A stretch of 64,000 nt of DNA from NCBI GenBank assembly GCA_034770075.1, contig CM068379.1, forward strand, positions 20,831,506 to 20,895,505, in the 5' to 3' direction. The stretch is from Aralia elata. Its lineage: Eukaryota; Streptophyta; Magnoliopsida; Apiales; Araliaceae. Made by a program: the position numbers and the translations under genes. Of this stretch, positions 24,489 to 35,622 are shown piece by piece; positions within the stretch are counted from its first letter, which is position 1; every line of letters starts with the position of its first letter. The notes below the pieces were generated by a model. That model saw only the letters and a list, made by a program, of their open reading frames with translations, was not told the origin of the DNA and searched no databases.

Positions 24489-27256
24489 TGTGACGCCCCC
24501 AAAATAGGTCCACACAACCCATTTTGAGTCGCCAATAACATTCTACAAAAATACAAATACAAATACAAATTTTCCCATATACAACTAATATTTGTCGTGC
24601 AAAATACGACCACACATATACTGTGACTTTCCAAACAAATATCGTACCGTATGGTACCACAATATCCAAACCCAAATTATTACAACGCCGTAAAAAGACG
24701 ACAACACACGTTTTAAGTCTCCAATACAATTATTATTAAACTATGTTATAACTTGATGAGGACAACCAATAACTCGGACCATTACTCCACTCCCCGACTA
24801 GTCCCAGCTACATTTTCCTTTCCTGAGAAGAACAATGGGATAAAACTGAAAAGGGTGAGCTAAAATAGCCCAGTAAGAAATATCATGACTAAGATAATGA
24901 AGAATAAAAATTATCTTTAGTCTTCAACAATAATAAATCAGAGATTTAAAGATATTATATTTGTTCAACAACAACAACTGCAGCGGAACGAACAATCCAT
25001 TAGAAGAGTTAAGTAGATTATAATATCTACCATCTTCTATAAGTTAAAGGATCACCACAAATATTTTATCCCTGTAACACCAATCAACAATTCCTGTTTA
25101 TGAACATCCAAATCAACAATTTATTATTCAACAGCCTCTCTTTGCACTACGCGCCAAAGATATTTATTTGTAACATCACCGGTCTTGATCATGCCAAATG
25201 CCAGTTCATCATTGCACTACGGGCCAAAGAGAACTTTCACCATACGCCTTTGTTTGTAACACCAAAAGTTATGATTATACCAATACACAGTTTGGTCAAA
25301 ATCATGTCACGCTAGTTCATCTTTGCACTACGGGCCAAAGAGAACTAATACCACAATTTAAGTATGAGGATGAGGATGATGACAATGATACAGTGAGATT
25401 AAGGATAAGAAAAGCTCTATAATTTAATCAGTATCAAAGATTGACCAAATTGCCAACATGATGACCAAATTGTGGAGTCAAATTCAAGAATGATATTCAA
25501 GAAATTATTTCATGCTTCAACTATAGTGTATAAAACGAAATAGAAAGATTCAAGTGAAAAGATATTAGATGAAGCACAAACTATTAAGCTACTAAGTTTC
25601 AGGGATTTTCACCATTTAAAAATAAGGTTTTGGAAACAAACAAATATTTCTTATCATAAATGGAGAAATGTGAAAGAAAAAGATATCTCTTAAAGAGTAC
25701 AAAAGAAATGATACGTTATACGAATATAACAGAATATATGAAACTGCAAATGGATTTTCACCCGTCATGCGGTAATCCGCGTAGAAAGATTATTTCCACA
25801 AAAGATTAATAAGTAATGAATACGAAGGGTTATTCACCAGGCATGCGTCAATCCGCACGGACAGGTTATACCCACAGATTAATAAGGAATGAATACAAAG
25901 GGTTATTCACCAGGTACGACACTCGTATATACAGGTTATCCTCACAGAATAATAAGGAATGAATACAAAAGAATATTCACTAGGCATGCGTCATACCGCA
26001 CGGACAGGTTATCCCCACAAATTAATACAGAATGAATAACAACCTTTATGAGTATAATATCACTTACGAACATGAAAGCAAATGATATTATATATGAGTA
26101 TGAAAAAAATGATATTCCCTACCTTCGTTAATAAAATACTGGATGTTGCTTTCTATGAAGTTTACTAACTTTGGATAATACTAGTATTCTCACAAATACT
26201 CACAATAGCCTAGCACACTTATAGAACTTAAGAAATTTAGAGAGAGAAATGAAGTATAAGCAAGTAAGGAAGTTATGATTTTTCTTATACTAAACCCCCC
26301 TATTTATAGTAAAATGTAATCAATATCTATCACACATTAATTATCACACTCTTTTTATATCATCCATCCATTTTTTCTTCAATTTATATCATCCATCCAT
26401 TTTTTCTTTAATCTATATCATCCATTCATTTTTTCTTTAATCTATATCATCCATCCATTTTTTCTTTAATCTATATCATTCATCCATTTATTCAAAAAGA
26501 TTAATTCATTATCAAAAGATAATTCCATTATCAAAAAGATACCATTATAAAAAATAATTCCATTATCACAATAAATCCCTTTTTCTGTATTATTGTGTTA
26601 AATGTATTAATATCACCAATAGCATATACTCGCAATACTGACAACTAGATTATTCCCAAGAAAGAGGGGTCCTTCCATAAAAATGGCGCGCAATTAAATA
26701 ACCCATTTCCTTGACAGAATTTCTAGATATTATCAATAATGTTAAAATATCCTATTAAATAATATGAGTTACAGTGTCGTGACAAATAATAAAAATATTA
26801 TGCAGATGCTACTGTAACAATTATTGAATCAAGATACTGTGCAATTGCTACTTTATCAATTATTGAATCAATAATATAAAACATTGTGCGACACCGTGTG
26901 CTACTGTGAAATACCGTGTACTACTGTGGAATAACGCGTTTTACTGTTCTTTTTATCACCTGGTATTTCAACAGTTATCGGTTAAAGTTTTGCCGCCAAT
27001 TTCTATCACTTTCTATATCCGACAGTTAACCCGTTGTGGGCCCACTATCATTGACAATATTGCCATTTCGGCGCCGTCGTACGGTACCGAATATAATATT
27101 TCCCGACAAAAGGAATATTCCCCGACATACTGTTTATCAGATAATTTGCATGTAACACCCTTAACTATGATTTATAACAATTAAGCACTTCACTATTTAG
27201 AAAAATAATCATAAAGAAAATAATAAACTTTTATTTCATAAAGTCGAGATCTTACA
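24489..27256 (-). repeat. Tekay A 5' LTR, uninterrupted
   Basis: 2768 bp from TGTGACG to TTACA. It is the empty-site reference for the CACTA in the other LTR. It carries the same internal repeat blocks (units around 'tttgcactacgggccaaag' at 25137-25345; 'aataaggaatgaatac' units at 25740-26035) and the TATA box near 26295 on the minus strand. Confidence 0.95.
26351..26490 (-). repeat. Tandem ~30-bp repeats in Tekay A LTR (U3)
   Basis: About five units of 'tatatcatccatccattttttctttaat', present in both Tekay A LTRs and absent from Tekay B, where the corresponding U3 has three 'gggaccca' units instead. Confidence 0.8.
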
Positions 27257-27261
27257 ATCAA

Positions 27262-27593
27262 CAACTTGAACTAGTTCCCATACACAAATTGATCTCTAAC
27301 TTTGGATGTGTTCTTAGGTGTGTTCTTGAATAAGATGGAGGCTAGTTTTCATTAGGTTAATTAGGAAACCCTAATCTTATTAGGATATTTGCAAGTATAC
27401 TATACTTACACAAAATGTAAGTATACATTTTGTTCCTAACCCACATGTTATTCATGTATGCAACTAACACATGTTATTCATGTATGCAACTAACACATGT
27501 TACTTGCTTAATCAACATTAAGCAAGTATTCTTCCAATCTTTAATTTGCATTTGCATTTCATTTAATTTAATTCTCAATCTAATTAAGAATTA

Positions 27594-27640
<47 letters not shown>

Positions 27641-28837
27641 GATTTCTCTCATTAATTTATAATTCAATATTTCTCCAAATATATCATTATAAATATTAAG
27701 TATTTCAATTTATTCAACTAATAAATTAAATACTTAATTTATTATCATTAAGTTAATTGTTTCCAATATAATATTATTCTTTTGCGGTGTGATCCTTTAG
27801 GTTCAATATTATGTCGGTAGTAGAATAAATAAATTAGAACAATTCTAATATTATTTATAATGAATTAAACTCCTTTAATTCAAACATAAATAAATAATAT
27901 ATATATTCTACATCATGAGGGACACCTTACGATAATGTATCATGACTATCCGAATAATATGAAATCAATGTTTAATTATCACATAGAACCTATTCAGCAG
28001 TAGTTACCGTACAATTCAATCCTTCTACCAAACAATGTCCCGATTAAATATAAGACATGGAATCATTGATAAGTCTTATTTTATTTAATCATATGCATTT
28101 CGATCCAAGAATGCACAACTCCGATTAATGTAAATTAGAAACTCCTTTTTAATTTTCATTCAACCCTGACCAGGGATTAATGAGCTATCATTTATCAAAT
28201 CGCATAGGACATTCTCTCCCTTTATCAGAAGTGGTAGATCCTTTGTCGATCAGTCACCTACCTCCGTGTATACTTTATTATACCCGTACATACCCTATGA
28301 CATACCCTAAGGTATTAAGGAATATGACAAAGTATAACTTAATATACACAAGGTACTATGATGATCTCAAGTCCAAGGATCACTTGTACAACTATCACTT
28401 AAGAACTTCCCTATTGACAGGTGAATAAAACTCCACTAGGGTTCTTAAAGCGAGTCGCGTTCAGTAAACTTATTCTCCAATAAGCACCTACATACTTGTT
28501 TTACTGTCTCCACACAAATGATTATGAGATCAATCATCATCTTCTAAAGATCAAGCATAGTATGTACTAATCTATCCGGATCAGTAATCTCAATATTAGT
28601 GATCCAACGATTAGGAACATTTTAGTTTTGAGCTTTCTTGAATTTAGATCTCACTAGCATGATCTCATCATGATTCTAAAAGATTTGCTCGAAAACTATG
28701 GGTTCATCACATTTATTAATTCAACCAATTAACATGAATAAAATATGCCTTTGATTCTATTATTAATATTTGAATAAGATTACAAAGTAAATACTTATTA
28801 CATCAAATATAATTGGCTTAAGGGCATATTACTTTCA
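27262..28837 (-). repeat. Copia 5' LTR, second segment
   Basis: Resumes at CAACTTG immediately after the second ATCAA and runs to TTTCA at 28837. With 10904-11307 it rebuilds an LTR matching 3340-5314. Confidence 0.93.
27594..27640. repeat. (ATA)n microsatellite
   Basis: About 15 trinucleotide units, against about 6 in the sister LTR near 4106-4122, so the tract has expanded or contracted since insertion. Confidence 0.9.
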
Positions 28838-29880
28838 GCTCATGCTGCTCCACAAACATTGACAAGGTTTGCTGGACAGTTTGTACTGCTGCAGACAATG
28901 CTTGGAGGTGTGCTTGAATAGAGTTTTGATTTTCATATAGAACTTGTTGCATGCTGCTTAAGATACTGATTTGACTATCAACATTAGTGGGTCCAACTGT
29001 TTCACTCTCATTTCCTTGAAAAATATATAAAGGTCTGGGAGGATTTACCAAATGAGACACTAAATTGCTAGTTTTAAGAAATTGACTTTGAGGTGAGACC
29101 AAGTCCAATTCCAAAAACTAACAATTTAGACAACAATAACCCATAGCCCAAACAATTGTTTAAAAAATAGTGTTCAAAGGATGTTAGAAGAAAATTTGGG
29201 CAGGTTAATGTTTAAGGGCTCATTTAGAATGCCCTTCATGATATCAAGGTCAAAAGAACAAACCTTTTTATCAATCCTAACAGGCATAAAGTTATGCCTT
29301 AGTATCTTAGTCAAAAACTGACATTTTGGAGGTAAAAAGTTAGCCACAATTAATATTAACTGGTACATCAAATAAAAATGCAGGCACAAAGTGATCTAAA
29401 ACAGAGGATATGTCGCACTTAAAGTTCAGACAGTTAATCACTGAGGTATCAAGTGGAGAGACATAATGATTAATTTTTGGAAGATTTAGCATACTAGAAT
29501 CAAAGTCTAAAGCTTCAAGTAAAATAGTATGATTTATGACAATTTTTCTACCTTGCACATAAGTGGACAGACTTTGCAAAGTACCAAAAGCATCTTTAAA
29601 AAATTATCTGAGCATAGAATTCACTGACAAACTCAGGATATACATACGTATTTGAGAAATAGACTAAACAATCCCACCCAACTTTCTTCAAGTGAATAAA
29701 TATATCAGGATGAGAATGGAAGGTAATAGCAACACCAGGCATGCAGTTAAATTTCATTGCATCATATTTTAACCGAGCAGATTCAGTTAACATATTAGGA
29801 TTAATTAAAGGTGCAGTTATTTTTGTTCTTCTAGATGAAGAAGAAGGGACAAAATCATTATATGGGACAATTTCAGACAT
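28838..29880 (-). pseudogene. Transposase_32-like putative plant transposon protein, 5' part
   Basis: ATG at 29880 (minus). The reading frame shows features of the putative plant transposon protein family: a long-helix segment with GWDCLVYF and EFYAQI (29680-29600), a VQGRKIVI motif (29550-29530) and FDLDIMKGILNEPLNI (29260-29190). A 1-nt shift occurs near 29590 and another near 29345, and a stop at about 29174 precedes a possible acceptor (TTAG, about 29125). After that the frame 29114-28843 encodes a Gln-rich helical stretch (SMQQVLYENQNSIQAHL). It is interrupted by the Copia at 28838-28842 and resumes at 3339-3213. Function of the family is unknown. Confidence 0.65.
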
Positions 29881-30345
29881 GGTTGATATATGAAAATAGA
29901 TAGGAGATACGAAATGGAGTATAAACTAAGTAATGTAAAACATGACATTTTATACACCAAGAAAGGTTAACCAAGTCTTGTAAAAGTAGCCATAAATAGT
30001 AAAACTACCATTTAATTTTAAGACTTCTATCACATATGCAGAGAAGGGAGATAGTAAATACATGTAGATTATATCATGAGAGAGAGAGAGAGTTCATGTC
30101 ATAGAGAAGGAGTTTATGTTATAAAAAAAATTTCAAAAGCATTTGACATAGAAATAATAATTGTGTGCTGCATCAGTAAGTTGCCATTGCTGTGTGTGTA
30201 AATGATGACAAGACTGTGAGCAGGCATTAAATCATTTATTCTTTTATTCCTCTGATACAACACCCGATAAAAAAGGCTTACTTTTTATAGGAATAAATAG
30301 TAGGGTTGGATTAAAAAAAAATTCAATCGAGGATCAGAGCCTATT
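29881..30345. other. Non-coding flank
   Basis: Likely upstream region of the minus-strand Transposase_32-like gene. Contains GA-rich tracts (about 30074-30090). No promoter motif assigned. Confidence 0.45.
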
Positions 30346-30742
30346 CGGCAACCACTTATAAGTTAATTAAACTAATTTATAAGTTTTATTGTTGAAGTGT
30401 TAAGGGATGACTTATTTTTTGACTTACTTTTTGACTTCTAAGTTATTTTTGATAAATAACAAATTCTGAATTATTAAAAAACGACTTATAAGTCATTTTA
30501 AAATAAGTAAGTTTAACCAAATGTAAAAACTATTTTGCCTTTATTTTAATAGTGTTATTTTAACTTATAAGTCATTTTAGCCAAACATCTTCACATTTTA
30601 TTTTAACTTAATTTTTGACTTATAATCACATTTTATTTTAACTTAATTTCTGATTTATAAGTTACCACTTAATATGACTTATAAGTCATATTAAATTTTT
30701 ACTTATAAGTCATTTTAAAATAAATCATCCCCAAACGGCCCC
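30346..30742. mobile_element. Putative hAT-like MITE rich in ACTTATAAGT palindromes
   Basis: About 400 bp packed with ACTTATAAGTCATTTT and its inverse. Ends resemble GAGCCTATTCGGCAACC and the complement of CCCAAACGGCCCCC, both variants of the GGGCCNNTTTGG ends of plant hAT MITEs. No matching 8-bp TSD was found, so boundaries are approximate. Confidence 0.5.
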
Positions 30743-30965
30743 CAAAAACAGTTCCAAGTAGAAATTCAATTAACAGTCTGATCTTTAAATCCCAAATAGA
30801 AAATCAGAGAGAAGAAGTACATTAGAATATTCTCAGTCCTAAACAATTAACACATATTCACTTCAAGCAATTATAGCAACAACTTCTCAGAGAATAAATA
30901 TATATATTAGAACAGAACTCTCAATCTATATTTTAAACAATATTTTCAATTATAGACAGAAACAA

Positions 30966-31283
30966 TCTATATAACAAAACACAACTGATTTTGAATTTTC
31001 CGCTCACCCTAATAAATCATCTTACCGTCCAAAGTTTATGATAGATCACGCCGTTCGTAACATATAGAGAGAGAAAACAACAACATTAAAGAAGAGAGCC
31101 ACCAATCGTCCTCCTCCGGATCATCTTCTTCTTCTTCCTCATCCTCATCTTCCAATCGGAGCGGCGGATGAGAGAATAGCAGCGGTGGAGGAGAGAATAG
31201 CAGCGACGGCAATGATAACCGGAGCGGCAGTGGAAGTGGAAGTGGCAGTGGTAGCCCGCAGTGCCGGACGCATGAGTGCTAGC
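30966..31283 (+). mobile_element. Helitron-like fragment
   Basis: The left end TCTATATAACAAAACACAA is closely similar for about 90 bp to the start of the mini-Helitron at 32946 and is likewise preceded by A. Beyond about 31060 the two diverge: this one continues into serine-codon-like TCTTCT and AGCGGC repeats. A weak stem (TGC…GCA) and CTAGCTAG followed by T at 31276-31284 could be a worn 3' end. The right boundary is uncertain. Confidence 0.45.
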
Positions 31284-31723
31284 TAGTATACATATATTAC
31301 TTGAAGATTCAAGGTTAGATTTTCAAGTTGCTTTAAGTTTTGCCAATATATAGTACTTGTCTTTATAAAGTGCTTTTAAAAATAATTTATGAAAGAGACA
31401 CTTGGAAATGCGGGGCACCACATCTAAGCTATGCATGTAACCCCTTTAATACGGCTTCGTCAACTTGGTAAATATAAAAGCTTCTCTACCCTTTCCTTCC
31501 ATGTCAATGGCGAGTTTAAAGAAGCATATAATCTCGATTAATTGAGTATTGTCTTCACTCTTCAAACACTTTTAAAATTATACAGAAGTTTAATAAGTTA
31601 TGTATTCTTCTAAAATTTCAATATATTCAAAATTTCAACGATGAAGAACACTTCTATTATATTATTAAATTTTTTAAAAGTTTTAAAAAGAAAAAGAAAA
31701 AAAAAAGATAGTTGGGACCATAA
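31284..31723. other. AT-rich non-coding
   Basis: No gene or element end recognised. Confidence 0.5.
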
Positions 31724-31725
31724 TA

Positions 31726-31974
31726 CTCCTTTTCGTTCTAAATATAAGATCAAGTTTGATATATTTTCAAATGCAAAATTAATTTAATCCATTTCACTTT
31801 TGAAAACGATAACTCTTTTAATTAGTTTTATTTTTTTTTGCTAATTTACAATTTTCCTAATAGTATTGTTTAAAATTAAATGATTTCATATTAATTTCTG
31901 ATTTGAAAATATCTTAAATTAACTTTATCACTTTAAAAAATTAAAATTGATCCTATATTTTGAAATGGATGGAG
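31726..31974. mobile_element. Stowaway-type (Tc1/mariner) MITE
   Basis: 249 bp with imperfect terminal inverted repeats: left CTCCTTTTCGTTCTAAATAT, right the complement of CTCCATCCATTTCAAAATAT. Both resemble the CTCCCTCCGT Stowaway terminus. Flanked by TA dinucleotides at 31724-31725 and 31975-31976, the expected TSD. Confidence 0.75.
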
Positions 31975-31976
31975 TA

Positions 31977-32416
31977 TATATATTCATCATACTATCATAC
32001 CATGATTATTACACTTCATTTTTTTTTCTATCTTTTAATTTTATTTTTACACCATCACAAATTCACACAAGTTATAAAATTAATAAGAAAATATTAACTT
32101 CCTTCAATTTCTAATCAAGCACAAATATATTCATTATAATTTTATAAGTTTATAGTATACAGATTATATATATATATATATATATATTGAAATTACAAAA
32201 TAAAAATAGTGACATATTATACTTTCTCTTTACTAAAATATAGGATCACTATTGACTTTTTGAAGTCAACTTAAAACATTTTTAAATTTAAAATTGATAT
32301 GGTTTCCTTTAATTTTAGTCAATACGATGATAAGTATTGCAAAATATTTCAAAAAATACTGCTTATTTTAAAATTTATTGTTTCATAATTTTTAATAAAT
32401 CATCTCAGTTTTAAAT
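31977..32416. other. AT-rich non-coding
   Basis: Contains a TA run at about 32166-32188 and one Stowaway-like phrase near 32222-32260; no gene. Confidence 0.5.
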
Positions 32417-32425
32417 TTTAAAATA

Positions 32426-34457
32426 GGGCTAAATACACTTCTGCCATACCAAGTTCAACCCTCATAATTTAACCCCTAAAGTAATTGAGCTCGTAATTTA
32501 GCCCATAAACTACCTAGTTTCATATAATGCCACCCCTCCCCTTGCCCCCAAATTCATTTTCGGACGAAAATTGACCAGAATACTCTATTTGCTGGCAACT
32601 CAATTAGTTTTATATGGTTTTATACAGGTTGTCCGTATTTAGATACAGTTTGACTTTATTTTTTTAGGGCAGATTTGTCTTTTCCATTATTCATATATAT
32701 TACATATATATTATTAAAATACAAAACCAAAATAAAATTTTTAACATATATTATTAAAACAGAAAACAAAATTTTAAAAAAATATTATACTATGTAAAAT
32801 AAAAATAAAAAAAAGTATAGACAAAACAATAGTAATTAAAAAGAAAAACTAAATGAAATTTTAAAAAAATATAACTAACAAAACATTGATTATTGTTTTT
32901 AATTTTAAAAATTAGTTATCATTAATAGAGTAAAAGACTAAAGTATCTATCTAACAAAATACAAATAATTTTGAATTTCCCGCTAATCTAATAAATCATC
33001 TGAGCCATTCAAAGTTTGACATAAATCTGACCGTTCATTATTTCTTCTTTCTTTATTTCCTCTTCTTCTTTTACCTTTTTCTTCCTCTCCAAACCCTATC
33101 CCCAATACCTTCTTCTTCTACCTTTTTCTTTCTCTCTAAAAAAAATTTTCGTGCCGAAGGCACGGGTTACCGCTAGTTTTATAATAAAAGACTAATATCA
33201 AATTAAAAGCAAAGGCTTTCAATTACCAATTAAAGCTCCTTGTACATCAACACCACGATTTCTCCCTCACCTCCATTTCAATCCAAACAAACCTTGTCCA
33301 CCACTAAAATAAAATTTGCAGCTTCCATCTCAACTTTAAATCCGAATCTTAACTTCAAATCTGATGGCACCGTTAAATTTGAATCTCAAATTCAAATCTG
33401 ATGGCACCGTTAAATCCAAATCTCAACTTCAAATTTGAATCTCGAATCTTCGGTGAATGGAACCACAGTCGCAACTAGTAACGTGGTGGTCGATCAGCAC
33501 GAGATCTTCCTCCAATTCACCATATCATGTTATCGTCGTCTCTCTTCTCCTAATCTACTTTTTTATTTCAATTTTTTCTCCTTTTTCTCCAGATCTATAT
33601 TTATAGTGTTGTTTTATGTTTTATTTTTTAATTAAAGATGTTATTTTGAGGTGGTGGCAGACGATGGTTGTTTCGTTGTGGTGGTGGTGGACAACGGTTA
33701 CCTCGTTGATGACAAATGATGGTTGATTTGTTTGTGGTGGTGGATGATTGGGTGTGATGGGTGTTGAGTGGTGGTGGTGATTGTTGGTGGTGGGCTGAGT
33801 GGTAGTGATGGGTCCTCTAACGAATTCCACCATAAGCACAAATTTTTACGGCTCATGATTCTCTCCTTTATGTGATTCTAGTGAGGATGTTTACAATTTT
33901 GTCAAATCAATCGGTAAATTTAGTATGTGATTTGGATTATAATCAGTATTTGATTTTAAATTTGGATCTGGGATATTCAAGAAAGGAGTTTGGAGTTGGC
34001 TATTTGAAGGAGAAGAGGTTTATGGTGAATATGAGATTGATGAAGATTCAAGAGAAAGTGATGATTATAATCGGTGTGTGATTTCGAATTTTGGTTTTGA
34101 TTGCGTAATTTCATTTGTTGAAATTTGATCGGAAAAAGTTGGAAGATAGAGATGAAAAGGGAAAGTGAAGATTATGTCATAAATAAACTGTATTTTGGGT
34201 AATATATGGTATTAAGTAAGCTTCTTTTTTAAAAATAAGTCGACCGTTATTTGCTATGGTCAAACCGTATAGATTCATTAGGGTCTTATCGGATTTCCGA
34301 ATGGAATAAGTATTTTGATTAATTTCAACTGAAAATTGAATTTGGAGGGACATTGTATGAAATTAAGTAGTTTATAGTCTAAATTATGAGCCCAATTACT
34401 TTAGGGGTTAAATTATGAGGAGAATGGAACTTGATGTAACATAATTGTATTTAACCC
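32426..34457. mobile_element. Non-autonomous MULE with long TIRs
   Basis: 2032 bp. The left terminus GGGCTAAATACACTTCTG and right terminus (complement of GGGTTAAATACAATTATG) begin inverted repeats that stay alignable for over 120 bp, sharing CATAATTTAACCCCTAAAGTAATT. Flanked by the perfect 9-bp TSD tttaaaata (32417-32425, 34458-34466). The interior contains a mini-Helitron (32946-33176), a short direct duplication around 'ctgatggcaccgttaaat' (33361-33430) and GGT-rich text at 33650-33800. No MULE transposase was seen. The interior may be captured host DNA, but I recognised no protein. Confidence 0.9.
32946..33176 (+). mobile_element. Mini-Helitron (231 bp)
   Basis: Starts TCTATCTAACAAAATAC and ends CTAG. 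A perfect stem CGTGCC-GAA-GGCACG at 33150-33164 sits 8 nt before the CTAG (33173-33176). It is flanked by A on the left (32945) and T on the right (33177). This is the Helitron signature: 5' TC, 3' hairpin then CTRR, insertion between A and T. No coding capacity; it is nested in the MULE. Confidence 0.85.
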
Positions 34458-34771
34458 TTTAAAATATCACAAATTGACTTTCAGTAGTCAATAAATCTTA
34501 TAATTTAAAACAAAAAAATATATATAATTACTATAAATTTTTATATAGATTTACATAAGTTTGTCGAGTGTCTAGTTTGTAAACTATTTCCAGCATGCTG
34601 TTGAGTGGACATGCTCTCTCTCTAACTTCTTCTCTATTTATAGCTATCCCACAGTTACGTTCTCTCTTTTCCTAATTAATCTACACCAAATGTATTCTTT
34701 AAAGATAAGATTGTGTGGTTCACTTATGGACAAAATAACGTTTTGGAATTTTATTATTGACACTATTTTTA
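34458..34771. other. Spacer between the two MULE-type elements
   Basis: About 300 bp, AT-rich with a CT run near 34610-34640; no gene. Confidence 0.5.
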
Positions 34772-35622
34772 GACTTAAATATAAATTACTATATTAAACT
34801 ATAAGACTTATTCCACTTCAATAATCCACCTTTAAATTTTGTTAATTAGATAATTAAACTATTAATTTTTTTCCAAACGTCAGAAATTGATGACGTGGCA
34901 CAAAAGGTAGGCCATATTTCAACTGATGTATAACTAAAAAAAGAGTATTTTAATATCTATTTACACATTTATTATATATTAAAAGACAAATTCGCCAAAC
35001 CACTTTATATTAAACATTAAAACTTAACAAAAGCAACAAAAGGCTAAAACCATTAGAAATCGATCAGAGTTCCCCCAACTTCGATCCAAAAAAACCGTAA
35101 TGAAGCAGTGGCGAAGCTAAGTGGAGCACTGTGGGGTCAATTGACCCCACTGATTTTTTTTATATATATGATGCAATAGATTTTTTTTATGGTGTAATTT
35201 ACTATTTTGACCCCAGTGAAATGAGTAATGAGTATTGAAGAAGCTCCCCAGAATAAGCCACGATCGACAGAGAAGAGAAATATTGAAGAAGCTCCCCAAA
35301 ACTAATTTTATTGTTCTTCAAATTACGCAGAGAAGTGCCCACCAAAAGTCTGATGATTCAACCAGAGAGGCGAGAGCCTCCGTGACCGTAAGTTTAGCTT
35401 ATTTATTTGTATTCTTTTTACAATTTTTTATGGGGTTTTATAATTTTTTGATATAAAGGTTCAGTATGTGTAAGCCATAGTTCAGTTCTTTAGGTACTAC
35501 CGTACTAGTAAATATCAAGTAAGTTTATTTTCTGATGGGTTTGTTTTTGTCCAAATTGCAACAATCGTGTGATCTTTTTAGATCATATCTTGTCCAAATT
35601 GCAACAATCGTGTGATCATATT

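Larger units (their letters stand above)
11308..27256 (-). mobile_element. Tekay A: Ty3/gypsy chromovirus nested in the Copia 5' LTR
   Basis: Plus-strand ends are TGTGACGCC at 11308 and TCTTACA at 27256, flanked by the perfect 5-bp TSD ATCAA (11303-11307 and 27257-27261). Oriented on the minus strand: 5' LTR 24489-27256, PBS, an internal region of only about 2.4 kb (22099-24488), PPT, and a 3' LTR (11308-22098) split by a CACTA element. Tekay B at 35623 is the same family in the opposite orientation and has a 4.9-kb interior, so about half of Tekay A's coding region has been deleted. It is non-autonomous. Confidence 0.95.
3340..28837 (-). mobile_element. Ty1/Copia LTR retrotransposon, nested host of further insertions
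   Basis: The whole element spans 25.5 kb but is only about 9.5 kb once the nested DNA is removed. Its ends are TG...CA (plus-strand view TGTAAGTTT ... TTACTTTCA), flanked by a perfect 5-bp TSD GCTCA at 3335-3339 and 28838-28842. Order on the minus strand: 5' LTR (28837 down to 10904, interrupted at 11308-27256), PBS, long leader, gag-pol, PPT, 3' LTR (5314 down to 3340). The integrase-before-RT order and YVDD motif make it Copia. The lineage within Copia was not resolved. It is dead: the polyprotein has many stops. Confidence 0.95.

Noticed and set aside
25100..25422. ORFs of about 70 residues in Tekay LTRs (also 11912, 37088, 44695)
   Set aside because: Chance frames through the 'tttgcactacgggccaaag' repeat block, duplicated with the LTRs; no gene signature.
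30346..30742. Exact ends and TSD for the ACTTATAAGT-rich MITE
   Set aside because: Terminal similarity is suggestive but no 8-bp duplication flanks it, so I give approximate limits only.
33435..34081. Short plus- and minus-strand ORFs in the MULE interior
   Set aside because: No domain, His-rich frame is a GGT repeat artefact; kept only as a possible captured sequence.
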